Source of the DNA: UBA1181 sp963648205
GTDB taxonomy: Bacteria; Bacteroidota; Bacteroidia; Bacteroidales; Paludibacteraceae
Direction of reading: 5' to 3'
Length of the DNA: 64,000 nucleotides
Assembly (NCBI GenBank): GCA_963648205.1
Contig: CAVJCT010000069.1
Location: 1 to 64,000, forward strand
A program made the translations under genes and the position numbers. The notes beneath the pieces are model-generated. The model was not told the origin of the DNA. It did no database searches and saw only the letters and a list, made by a program, of their open reading frames with translations. This document shows positions 25,702-33,851 of the stretch, piece by piece. Positions within the stretch are counted from its first letter, which is position 1. Every line of letters starts with the position of its first letter.

Positions 25702-28700
25702 CTACTCCTCATTTATGTTTTGACGGCGACGGCGCACCAACAAGAAGATGCCAACCAACGAGGCAATCACAATCACTGCCACCACAACTCCACTGATCAC
25801 GGTGGTCGCATTTTGAGTCTCGCCCGTGAGGGTCTCTTTTTTCATCACCATACCGTTGTCATCGTTGCCAGTTTGGGTCTGTGCCTCGCGAATCTGTTTC
25901 ACATTCTGCTGATACTGCTTAGCCGACGCTTCATTGGCATTGGAGGCAATGAAATCACGAAGTTTGGCATTATCACACACGAAGCCTGAGCATGACGGTT
26001 TGAACTCGTTGACCGTCTCGGTGTGCAACTCCGCAATGTCTTTGAGTTGCTGGTCGGTCGCCTTCCAGAGACCTTTTCTCGCACTCTCCATCATCACTGC
26101 CGTCATCTCCATCAAGGCAGCAGGATTCTGTTTGTCGAAGAACTCCTTCGTGCCAAGATTATACTTGTCTTTCACATAGACATTGTAAATCTCATTCCAC
26201 ATTTCATTGTCAATGGCAGCGGGTTTCATCACATTCCAACCGTAGGTGTTGGTGATGATCTCGGCAAACCCGCCTGCACTGCTTGCACCCCCTTTCATCT
26301 TCTCCTTGATATAGGCTGGATTGAAGATGGTCGTGCGACTCTCAACGCCGATGGCTTCCTTCACCTCTTGCATTCTCATATTGCTGTGGTTGCGATAGTC
26401 TGCCAAGTAGGCATCAGGATCTTTCCCTGTAACATTGCGCACTGCCAAGTTCATTCCGCCCATGAACTCATAGACGTGGTCAAGGCTCAACGCACCCCAA
26501 GTATTGCTTTGACGAGGTTGCACAACGACATCCGTACGGGTGAGGGCTGCCTCAAAGGCATCCTGACGAACCGCCTCCCAGTTTTTCTCATCTCCGTAAT
26601 ATGCACCCATATTATTAAGGTAAACCTCCGCAATCTCACTCTCCTTATCCCAACGGTCGCCTGCGGTTACCATTCCTTGGATTCCTGTTCCATAGTTTCC
26701 ATCCACACCGCCGAAGACTCGGTACATACTTACCTCACGCGCCTCTTTCGGAGACATCCCCTTCTCTACCAATAGTCGCTCCGACTCTACAACACCAGCC
26801 TTCACCAGATTCTCAAAATCTTTATCCTCGACATTGGCTGCCATCTCTATCGCCTTGTTGATCAAGAACAATCTTGACGCTGCCAAATCACGCAACTGAC
26901 CAGAAGTCTGCACGACCACGTCAATTCGCGGTCTGCCCAACTGTTTCGAAGGAATGACCCTCAAATCAGATACTCTTCCAAACGCATCTCGAATAGGCTC
27001 AACTCCCAACATATAGAGTGCCTGCGCAATCGTCGCTCCCTCCGTCTCGATAAACTCACTGCTCCACAAGGTGTAACTGACTTTTCGAGGGAACTCTCCA
27101 TTATGTCGCTGCTGATACATCTTGATGGTGTTGTCGCACAACTCTTTGGCTCTCTCCCACGCATTCTCCGTCGGGGTGTTCTCAACATTGATTGAGAAGA
27201 GATTGCGACCTGTTGGCAAAGTGTTCGGATTGACGATTGGGTCACCTCCTGGCGATGGCTCTGTGTATCCTCCCGAAAGGGCATTCACCAACGAGACAAA
27301 CTCTGCATTCGGACAATCACGCAACGCTTGTGAATATTTGTTGATGTTCAACAACGCATGCTCAACCATTGTGATGGCTTGTGCCAAATTGATCTCCTCT
27401 CGGGTATATTTTGGAGAACTGCCCATCATACCTAGCATACCTCCGTGTTTCTTTTCTTTCTTTTCAGAATATGCTAAAGAACTATCTTTTACAGCAGTTG
27501 CAGAATCGTCTTTCGCCAATTTTGCAGCCTCGGCTTTTTTGATGGAGTCTGCCTTTTGTTCCTCGATATACCACTTCTGCCCTTTCTTGATGGCTTCCAT
27601 CATCTTGTCGGGGAAACGGCCTGTCTGTTCCATCTTCTCGAACGACTCCTTGCTCATCTGCGGAATCTCTCGTTCATGGGTAACATTCGCAGCCCGAAGT
27701 TCACTCACCGTACGAGTATCTTTCTTCTCTTCCTTCTTCTTCTCCGTCATCGGCATATTGCCTGCCATCTGCATCATCATAGAGAGGGCATCGGGAGCGG
27801 CTTGCATCTTCTCAACCTTGCGAGCCATCTCCAACTCTTCGGGAGTGATACCGATAAATTGGCATATAAAATCATCCGTAACAGTCAAACTGCCATTGAG
27901 CAATTGGGTTACCGTCGCACTGGCTTTGTTCAGATAGCGTTTTGCAAATCGTTGTTTGTGTTTCTCAACATCTGCCTCCGCACGCCCTTTCATCTTATCG
28001 GCACTCAACATTCCGTAGGCAATAGGGTCTGTTCCCATCGCATAGACACTGGTTTTGACATCATCTTCATCATACGGAACACCCATTGTGTAGAGGCGAC
28101 CTGTGATTTTCTCATTCACCAACTCCTCCGAGAAAGTCTCAATGCGAGCAATCTCATCTTCACTGTAGGGTGTCTTCAAATCCGCCGTGTCCAAGTTCAA
28201 CTCACGAGCAATGCCCATCTCTACCGTTACCGCCTTCACCTTGAGTGCCAACTCATCGGATGGCTTTTTGTTATAAGCCTCGATGGCGTCACTCAGTTGA
28301 CGGTAGGTGTCGCGCAATTTGCTCTCCTTGAACGGTGGTGTCAAATAGGAAAGCAACTGTGCATAGGTTCTTCGTTTTGCAATCATTCCTTCGCCCACAT
28401 TGCCGATGGTGTAGACGTAGAAATGGGGCATCGTTCCAACCAAACGGTCAGACCAGTCGTTGTCGCATAAAGCCACTTGCTTGCGTGGAGTGTACTCCAA
28501 CGAACCGTGCGTACCAAAATGAATCAACGCATCTGCGCCAAATCCGTATTTCGCCCAAAGATAAGAGGCAATGTAAACGTGAGGCGGTGCTTGATTGGTT
28601 CCATGCACAATCTTGAACGAATCATCGCCCTCGCCTGCCATCACTTGTGGCATCAAAACGATGTTTCCAAACTGAAGTCGTGCCACTGCCAACCGTCCAT

Positions 28701-30120
28701 CTTCAGTCGACAAATACTTGCCCGGAAACGCTCCGTTGACAAGGTTCATCTCTTCAATCTGACTCTTAGACAACGCTTTGCTCGTCCACTCAGCATACTG
28801 ATCCGAGGTTACTAACGCTGGATTTCCATTTGCCAAGAAATTAGTGTACGCTCCTTCGGCATACGTTCCAAAAACCGCACCCTGACTCTGAATCATCTTT
28901 GCCAACTCGTTTTCTGAGGATGGCAACCCTGCAACATTGAATCCTTCTTTTTTGAGATGTACCAAAAGATTGTAAAGCGACGGCACGACCTCCATTCCAG
29001 AAGCAACCAACGCATTCTGTCCAGGTCCTTTCAAGTAGAAAATCGCCACTTTCTTCTCACTGTTGGCTTTTTTCTTCAAATCGACATAGTTTTGGATGTT
29101 CTCCACAAAACTCTCCACACGGTCGGGTATGCCATACACCTCCTGCAATCCTTCGTCATTGATGCGGTGGGCAAAAACGACATACGGACGAATGGCTCCG
29201 TCAATCTCTGGCGTTACGATGCTCTGCGACATAAATCCGCCGAACATTCCCTGCTTGTCATTCTCCCACTCCTCGGTTAGTTTATTGACATTCAATGGCG
29301 AGAACAACGGAATGTTTTTCTCTGAAATATACTTCACGAAATAATCGCCTAATCTTCCGTGTGCCATATTGACCACTGCCGACACATTGACACTGTCCGC
29401 ATGGTGTTTTGCCACAAATGCTTTTAGTTGATTGACACAGTAAACGACGAATCCTTTCTCCTCGAATGGTTTCGCCAACTCATCTGCCGAACCCATGAAA
29501 CCAGTGATCAAAACGACTGGCGCATCTTCTTTATAGAGTCCGTTCTCCTTCAAAAACTGATTGTATTCTGCCACACTGTTGAAACCCTTGCTATCGCCAT
29601 CCTCATCTTTCGGATCATAATGTGTAAGAAGATAGTCGGGATGTTCCTCCACAACGTCTGGCTCGGGTGCCATAAATTTCTTACCATCGATAAACTTGCG
29701 GACGTACTGCAACATATTTCGATAGTTTTTCTTTCCGCCGTTCGAAACATACTTCGTGATATACTCCGCATCGAATCCTTTTACCGACGAAATGTTATTA
29801 TCTGGATTGGTGGCTGCTCGTGTTAAGACAGGAACTTTTTCCGCAGCGTCTTTCAACTGCTGTCGTTGCGCTTCATCAATTCGGAGTCCCATCCCATTCA
29901 CGAAAATCATATCATAGTCGTCGAGGTCGTCGAAATCATCCGTCGTGATCTCGCCGAGTTTGATCATTCCGCTCTCGTTGGCTTTCGAAATTAAGCCCAA
30001 CTCCGTAGCCTGATAATTGAGAAAGGCTATCCGCGTCGGACTAATCCAAGCCCTCCACACGCTTACTATAGACAATAGCATAGCAATGGCACATAATGCC
30101 ACTAACACTTTTTTCTTCAC
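25702..30120 (-). CDS. hmuS: CobN-like chelatase-family protein HmuS
   Basis: A 1472-residue CobN/magnesium-chelatase-H family protein. It has an N-terminal membrane anchor (about 4-26), the large CobN body (GTHGSLEYTPRKQVALCDNDWSD; LWSSEFIETEGATIAQALYMLGVEP; QSNTWGALSLDHVYEFMGG), a Lys/Glu-rich insert (about 775-900), and a C-terminal membrane segment (about 1440-1462) followed by RRRR. B12-pathway CobN is soluble and shorter, and no cobalamin genes lie near. Anchored versions linked to hmuR are HmuS, for which removal of iron from haem without oxygen has been proposed. First gene of the operon, with a promoter just upstream. Confidence 0.88.
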   Translation of the reverse strand: MKKKVLVALCAIAMLLSIVSVWRAWISPTRIAFLNYQATELGLISKANESGMIKLGEITTDDFDDLDDYDMIFVNGMGLRIDEAQRQQLKDAAEKVPVLTRAATNPDNNISSVKGFDAEYITKYVSNGGKKNYRNMLQYVRKFIDGKKFMAPEPDVVEEHPDYLLTHYDPKDEDGDSKGFNSVAEYNQFLKENGLYKEDAPVVLITGFMGSADELAKPFEEKGFVVYCVNQLKAFVAKHHADSVNVSAVVNMAHGRLGDYFVKYISEKNIPLFSPLNVNKLTEEWENDKQGMFGGFMSQSIVTPEIDGAIRPYVVFAHRINDEGLQEVYGIPDRVESFVENIQNYVDLKKKANSEKKVAIFYLKGPGQNALVASGMEVVPSLYNLLVHLKKEGFNVAGLPSSENELAKMIQSQGAVFGTYAEGAYTNFLANGNPALVTSDQYAEWTSKALSKSQIEEMNLVNGAFPGKYLSTEDGRLAVARLQFGNIVLMPQVMAGEGDDSFKIVHGTNQAPPHVYIASYLWAKYGFGADALIHFGTHGSLEYTPRKQVALCDNDWSDRLVGTMPHFYVYTIGNVGEGMIAKRRTYAQLLSYLTPPFKESKLRDTYRQLSDAIEAYNKKPSDELALKVKAVTVEMGIARELNLDTADLKTPYSEDEIARIETFSEELVNEKITGRLYTMGVPYDEDDVKTSVYAMGTDPIAYGMLSADKMKGRAEADVEKHKQRFAKRYLNKASATVTQLLNGSLTVTDDFICQFIGITPEELEMARKVEKMQAAPDALSMMMQMAGNMPMTEKKKEEKKDTRTVSELRAANVTHEREIPQMSKESFEKMEQTGRFPDKMMEAIKKGQKWYIEEQKADSIKKAEAAKLAKDDSATAVKDSSLAYSEKKEKKHGGMLGMMGSSPKYTREEINLAQAITMVEHALLNINKYSQALRDCPNAEFVSLVNALSGGYTEPSPGGDPIVNPNTLPTGRNLFSINVENTPTENAWERAKELCDNTIKMYQQRHNGEFPRKVSYTLWSSEFIETEGATIAQALYMLGVEPIRDAFGRVSDLRVIPSKQLGRPRIDVVVQTSGQLRDLAASRLFLINKAIEMAANVEDKDFENLVKAGVVESERLLVEKGMSPKEAREVSMYRVFGGVDGNYGTGIQGMVTAGDRWDKESEIAEVYLNNMGAYYGDEKNWEAVRQDAFEAALTRTDVVVQPRQSNTWGALSLDHVYEFMGGMNLAVRNVTGKDPDAYLADYRNHSNMRMQEVKEAIGVESRTTIFNPAYIKEKMKGGASSAGGFAEIITNTYGWNVMKPAAIDNEMWNEIYNVYVKDKYNLGTKEFFDKQNPAALMEMTAVMMESARKGLWKATDQQLKDIAELHTETVNEFKPSCSGFVCDNAKLRDFIASNANEASAKQYQQNVKQIREAQTQTGNDDNGMVMKKETLTGETQNATTVISGVVVAVIVIASLVGIFLLVRRRRQNINEE

Positions 30121-30166
30121 TTTTGTAACTTACTAAACTTTGTAACTTGTTTCTTATGTAACGATG

Positions 30167-30174
30167 CAAATGTA
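30167..30174 (-). promoter_or_regulatory. -7 element of the haem operon
   Basis: TACATTTG on the minus strand, 47 nt before the hmuS ATG. The leader between them holds the heptamer TGTAACT twice and a third partial copy; the role of these is unknown. No Fur box was recognised with confidence. Confidence 0.5.
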
Positions 30175-30253
30175 AAACAAATATTTTTAACTTTATATTG
30201 TAAAATAGTGCTATCCAACACAAAAATGCTATTTCACGATGAATTTTCACAAT

Positions 30254-30325
30254 TTCTCCACAAATCGTGCCAATTTTCTCCTATTTTTCCACATCATCCG
30301 ACTGCGATTTTTCAAATTCTCCACA
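30254..30325. repeat. Three phased DnaA-box-like motifs
   Basis: TTCTCCACA (30254-30262), TTTTCCACA (30285-30293) and TTCTCCACA (30317-30325) each differ from the DnaA box TTATCCACA by one base. They lie 31 and 32 bp apart, about three helical turns. The region is AT-rich and non-coding. Whether DnaA binds is unknown. Confidence 0.4.
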
Positions 30326-30366
30326 TTGTTTTCCATTTATTGAACACCCCACAAAGCCCTCTTCTA

Positions 30367-30516
30367 TATCTTTGTAGCAAACGATAAGGTTATATCGTTC
30401 ATGAAATTTGACCCTATTATATAAATATACTATATCTGAGTCTGACCTTTACCATTGGGAAATGTTTTGAATGTCATACAAAAAATCCGAAGCCTTTTGA
30501 GTCTCGGATTTTTTTG
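30367..30516 (+). ncRNA. Candidate small RNA, about 137 nt
   Basis: A -7 element TATCTTTG (30367-30374) would start a plus-strand transcript near 30380. The transcript opens with a hairpin AACGAT / ATCGTT (30380-30399) and ends at a good terminator (30481-30516). It contains no open frame with a credible start. The -33 box is weak (TTG, 24 nt away). The neighbours on both sides are on the minus strand, so the element is not a leader of either. It could be an orphan sRNA; no Rfam family was recognised. Confidence 0.45.
30481..30516. terminator. Bidirectional terminator between hmuS and murB
   Basis: The stem AATCCGA / TCGGATT with a 13-nt loop has T runs on both strands. On the minus strand it lies about 70 nt past the murB stop; on the plus strand it would end the candidate small RNA. 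Confidence 0.85.
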
Positions 30517-30585
30517 TTTTTATGGAGTCTACTAAACCGTGGTAGTCGCACCCCTCACCTCTTTATCTTTCTTACTTTACATTCC

Positions 30586-31587
30586 CTACCTTATAATGCA
30601 AACCTCCGGATGTAACTCAATCTCAAACTTCTCTGCCACCGATTGTTGCACTTGCTTCATCAGATAGACGACCTCCTCGCCTGTCGCTCCACCGCGATTC
30701 ACCAATATCAAGGGTTGCTTCTCATACACACCTGCATGTCCGACGGTTTTGCCCTTCCAACCGCACTGACTGATCAACCACGCTGCCGGTATCTTATAAC
30801 CGTTTTCCACCTTGAAAGATGGCATGGTTTCATACTCAGACTTTATTTTGAGATATTTCTCTTCCGTGACAACCGGGTTCTTGAAGAAACTTCCCGCACT
30901 GCCAATCTCCGATGGAAGGGGCAATTTTTCTTTCCGTATCTTCACAATCACCTCTCGTATATTCTCCAAAGACACATCTCTGTCGCCCAACACTTCCTTC
31001 ACATTTCCATAGTCTAATTTGAAGGAATGCGCTACAACTTTGTCTAATTTATAAACCACAGAGGTAACAATCCACTGCGGATTCTTTTTGAATATGCTTC
31101 CTCGATATTCAAAGGCGCACTCGTCATTTTTCAGAGTGAAAAAGCGATTCTCCTGCGCATCATACACCTCCACCTCGGCTATCACATCCTTGGCTTCCAC
31201 GCCATACGCTCCGATATTCTGCACAGGCGACGCTCCCACCATTCCCGGTATGAACGAGAGATTCTCCACGCCTCCAAGCTGATGCGCTATCGTCCACTCC
31301 ACAAACGAATCCCAGACATAGCCTGAACCAACCTTCACCCACACATTTTCAGCGGTTTCATCGGTGATTTTCACCTCTTTTATGGCTGAATGCAACACTG
31401 TATAATCAATGTCATTCAACAGCAAAAGGTTGCTTCCCTCTCCTACGCAAAGGAACTTTTTCAACGCTCCTTCGGCATAGAGTCGCTGCAACTCTTCTTT
31501 GTTTTCATATTCATAGAAATCTGCACATCGTACATCAATACCAAAGGTATTATGCTGCAACATCGAGTATGACTGATAATGTTTCAT
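30586..31587 (-). CDS. murB: UDP-N-acetylenolpyruvoylglucosamine reductase
   Basis: MurB reduces UDP-GlcNAc-enolpyruvate to UDP-MurNAc in peptidoglycan synthesis. The protein has the FAD-binding pieces LCVGEGSNLLL and SFIPGMVGASPVQNIGAYG, and the catalytic Ser in SAGSFFKNP with Glu in LHPEVCII. These mark a type I enzyme. The start is the ATG at 31587 (MKHYQSYSML), since the ATG at 31605 overlaps the -7 element. About 333 residues, normal for the family. Confidence 0.95.
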   Translation of the reverse strand: MKHYQSYSMLQHNTFGIDVRCADFYEYENKEELQRLYAEGALKKFLCVGEGSNLLLLNDIDYTVLHSAIKEVKITDETAENVWVKVGSGYVWDSFVEWTIAHQLGGVENLSFIPGMVGASPVQNIGAYGVEAKDVIAEVEVYDAQENRFFTLKNDECAFEYRGSIFKKNPQWIVTSVVYKLDKVVAHSFKLDYGNVKEVLGDRDVSLENIREVIVKIRKEKLPLPSEIGSAGSFFKNPVVTEEKYLKIKSEYETMPSFKVENGYKIPAAWLISQCGWKGKTVGHAGVYEKQPLILVNRGGATGEEVVYLMKQVQQSVAEKFEIELHPEVCIIR

Positions 31588-31604
31588 TCTTTTCTTCTTT
31601 TTCA

Positions 31605-31612
31605 CAAAGATA
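31605..31612 (-). promoter_or_regulatory. murB promoter, -7 element
   Basis: TATCTTTG on the minus strand, 17 nt before the chosen murB ATG; it decides the start codon. It is divergent from the plus-strand element at 31626. Confidence 0.55.
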
Positions 31613-31625
31613 GATTAAAGATTTG

Positions 31626-31633
31626 TAAATTTG
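31626..31633 (+). promoter_or_regulatory. Glycosyltransferase promoter, -7 element
   Basis: TAAATTTG on the plus strand, 30 nt before the ATG at 31664. Confidence 0.5.
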
Positions 31634-31663
31634 CGCTCCGCATTACAACATCGACTTTTTACT

Positions 31664-32740
31664 ATGCCAGACAGAAAAAAAATCATTTTCACAGTTACCA
31701 ACAACTTGGAGGCTGACCAGCGTGTACACAAGGTGGCAAGTTTCTTTCTTGAAAGGGGTTGGGACGTGCTTGTCGTTGGTTCTACACATCGTGCCTGCCA
31801 CGAGTACAAACAACCCTACGACACGAAACGATTGTCTGTCTGGTTTAAAAAAGGGCCTCTTTTCTATGCGGAATTCAACATAAAACTCTTCTTCTACCTG
31901 CTTTTCAAAAAGGTGGACAGAATCTGGGGAAACGACACCGACACGGCTCTGGCGACTTTTCTCGCAGCGAAAATCAAAGGTGTGGATTACTCTCTCGACC
32001 TTCACGAACTTTTCCCTGAAGTGCCAGAGGTGACCAACCGAAAATTCGTCAAATGGGTGTGGACAAAGGTGGAGGATTTCGTGCTTCCTCGTGTTACCGA
32101 CGGTTACACGGTGTGCCAATCAATTGCGAACTACTACAAAGACCGCTACGGAATTGCCCTGAAAGTGTTGCGCAACGTGCCTTTTTCTCGTCCCTACATT
32201 CGCACTAACAAATTTGATTGGACGGACAAAAAGGTGGTTCTCTATCAAGGTGCTGTCAACGAGGGGCGTGGCATCGAGTGGATTATCCGCGCAATGCCTT
32301 TCATCGACAATGCCATCTTCGTCATTATCGGCAAAGGGGACAAAGACAAGGAAGTACGCAATCTGGTAGATGAACTGAACCTCAACGATAAGGTCAAATT
32401 TTTAGGTTTCAAGCCTTTCGCCGAACTATCGGAATACACCAACAGTGCCGACCTCGGTGTCTGCCTCTTAGAGCAAAAAGGACTGAGTTACTATTTTTCT
32501 CTTCCCAACCGTATTTTCGATTTCATGCAAGCGCACGTTCCAATGTTGGCTACTGGCTTCCCCGAAATAAAACGTGTTTTGGAGACCGAGCAGACGGGCG
32601 TTTGCATCGACCACTACGAGCCTGAATATTTGGCAGAGGTCATCAAAGGGATTTTATCCCAACCTGTCGACCACGACCGTTTTTCTACTGCTGCCAACGA
32701 TAATTGTTGGGAAAAAGAAAGGGAAACTATCCTTGTCTAA
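31664..32740 (+). CDS. Glycosyltransferase family 4-like protein
   Basis: A GT-B fold glycosyltransferase of about 358 residues from the ATG at 31664 (MPDRKKIIFTVTNNLEADQRVHK). The upstream ATG at 31631 overlaps the -7 element. The acceptor domain has GNDTDTALATFLAAKIKGVDYSLDLHELFPE; the donor domain has YQGAVNEGRGIEWIIRAMPFI and KFLGFKPFAELSEYTNSADLGVCLLE. It lacks a membrane segment. The substrate, probably a surface polysaccharide, is not evident. It stands alone between murB and the DUF1573 cluster, which points the other way. Confidence 0.85.
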   Translation: MPDRKKIIFTVTNNLEADQRVHKVASFFLERGWDVLVVGSTHRACHEYKQPYDTKRLSVWFKKGPLFYAEFNIKLFFYLLFKKVDRIWGNDTDTALATFLAAKIKGVDYSLDLHELFPEVPEVTNRKFVKWVWTKVEDFVLPRVTDGYTVCQSIANYYKDRYGIALKVLRNVPFSRPYIRTNKFDWTDKKVVLYQGAVNEGRGIEWIIRAMPFIDNAIFVIIGKGDKDKEVRNLVDELNLNDKVKFLGFKPFAELSEYTNSADLGVCLLEQKGLSYYFSLPNRIFDFMQAHVPMLATGFPEIKRVLETEQTGVCIDHYEPEYLAEVIKGILSQPVDHDRFSTAANDNCWEKERETILV

Positions 32741-32772
32741 TAGTCTCCCTCTCCTTCGTTTTTATGGTCATG

Positions 32773-33147
32773 TTATTTTTTTCTCGTCTCTCCTGAAATC
32801 TGCAAAACCGGGCGTTTTCCACTTGCATTAGAGTAAATCTTGATGGTTTTATGGAAAGCACCGCTCACCTTGCTCTGATAGTAGACATGCACCGAACCAG
32901 TATCACCTGGCGCAACTGGATTCTTCGTCCACGTCGGCGTTACACATCCGCATGATGGCACTGCATTGGCAACCACCAACGGCGCATCTCCCACATTCTT
33001 ATAAACAAACACGTGATCCGACGTCTCGCCTAATACATTGTCCGTCATCACATATTCTGTCTCCTGAAATTCAATCTTCGGCTTACCTGCAGCTACAACA
33101 CACTGCAACCCCGCTACGGCAAGCATTAATAAAATCATCTTCTTCAT
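32773..33147 (-). CDS. DUF1573 secreted protein, single domain
   Basis: A 124-residue protein with a signal peptide (about 1-19) and one DUF1573 immunoglobulin-like domain containing the family motif VPSCGCVTPTWTKNPVAPGDTG. The two Cys of CGC are conserved in the family and may be redox-active or metal-binding. It is last in an operon with a TlpA-like lipoprotein and a DsbD-like membrane protein, which points to a periplasmic thiol role. Confidence 0.85.
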   Translation of the reverse strand: MKKMILLMLAVAGLQCVVAAGKPKIEFQETEYVMTDNVLGETSDHVFVYKNVGDAPLVVANAVPSCGCVTPTWTKNPVAPGDTGSVHVYYQSKVSGAFHKTIKIYSNASGKRPVLQISGETRKK

Positions 33148-33159
33148 ACGCTCTATTTT

Positions 33160-33849
33160 TTATTCAAGAAAATACTCCCAAATAAACAAAAATCCAGTGA
33201 TAATAAACATCAAAGCCAAGATTTTTCTGAACCAATATTCAAATTTTTGGAAGCCTTCCCACTCTTTTATTTTCTTCTCAATTCCATTTTGGAATATCCA
33301 TGCCACAAAGATAATCGGAACCGCCGCTCCTACCGAGAACAACACGGGTATCGCCCAGCCACACTCTACATTGCACGCCATCGGTATCATCGCTCCAAAA
33401 TAGATGGCTGCACTATACGGACAAAAAGCGAACGCCAACAAGATTCCCAACAGAAAAGCACTCCGCTTAGAATAACTTTCTCTAAAAATCTTATTCATCC
33501 ATATCACACAACGATTCTCCAATCCATGCACATGAAACAGGTCTAACAGGAACAGTCCAATCAGAATGAACAACGGTCCCGCTATCCACCCAATCCACTG
33601 CATCACCGTGTCAGACAAACGGATATGCTCCACAAAAGTCATCAACAGCCAACCGACCACAACGTAGGCGACCGACCGTGCCAACACATACGAACCGACA
33701 ACCGACAGATATTTGTTTTTGCTCTGCCTCAACACACACGTCAGCACAGACACATTGGCTGCCACAGAACATGGACAAACTGCCACGACAAGTCCTAATA
33801 TGACCACCGTCAAATACGGAACTCCACTATGCATCAACGACTCTATCAT
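33160..33849 (-). CDS. DsbD/CcdA-like membrane protein
   Basis: A 229-residue polytopic protein with about six membrane segments. The Cys motif GLVVAVCPCSVAANVS is in segment 1 and AFCPYSAAIYFG in segment 4, matching the pair of reactive cysteines in CcdA/DsbD transporters that pass electrons from cytoplasmic thioredoxin outward. Similar proteins are sometimes annotated as ArsG-type permeases. No arsenic genes lie nearby; the thiol neighbours favour electron transfer. It is 2 nt from the TlpA-like gene. Confidence 0.8.
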   Translation of the reverse strand: MIESLMHSGVPYLTVVILGLVVAVCPCSVAANVSVLTCVLRQSKNKYLSVVGSYVLARSVAYVVVGWLLMTFVEHIRLSDTVMQWIGWIAGPLFILIGLFLLDLFHVHGLENRCVIWMNKIFRESYSKRSAFLLGILLAFAFCPYSAAIYFGAMIPMACNVECGWAIPVLFSVGAAVPIIFVAWIFQNGIEKKIKEWEGFQKFEYWFRKILALMFIITGFLFIWEYFLE

Positions 33850-33851
33850 CT

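Noticed and set aside
26023..26775. Open frames on the plus strand opposite hmuS
   Set aside because: They follow from the codon bias of the large hmuS gene; none has a ribosome-binding site, promoter or domain.
25702..30120. Cobaltochelatase CobN of B12 synthesis
   Set aside because: It has membrane anchors at both ends and sits in an operon with a TonB receptor, MotA-like and DUF2149 genes; no cobalamin gene is nearby.
30240..30330. Replication origin oriC
   Set aside because: Only three imperfect DnaA-like boxes and no dnaA or dnaN nearby; whole-chromosome skew would be needed.
33160..33849. Arsenical permease (ArsG type)
   Set aside because: The Cys motifs and thiol-redox neighbours fit a DsbD/CcdA electron carrier better; there are no ars genes in the window.
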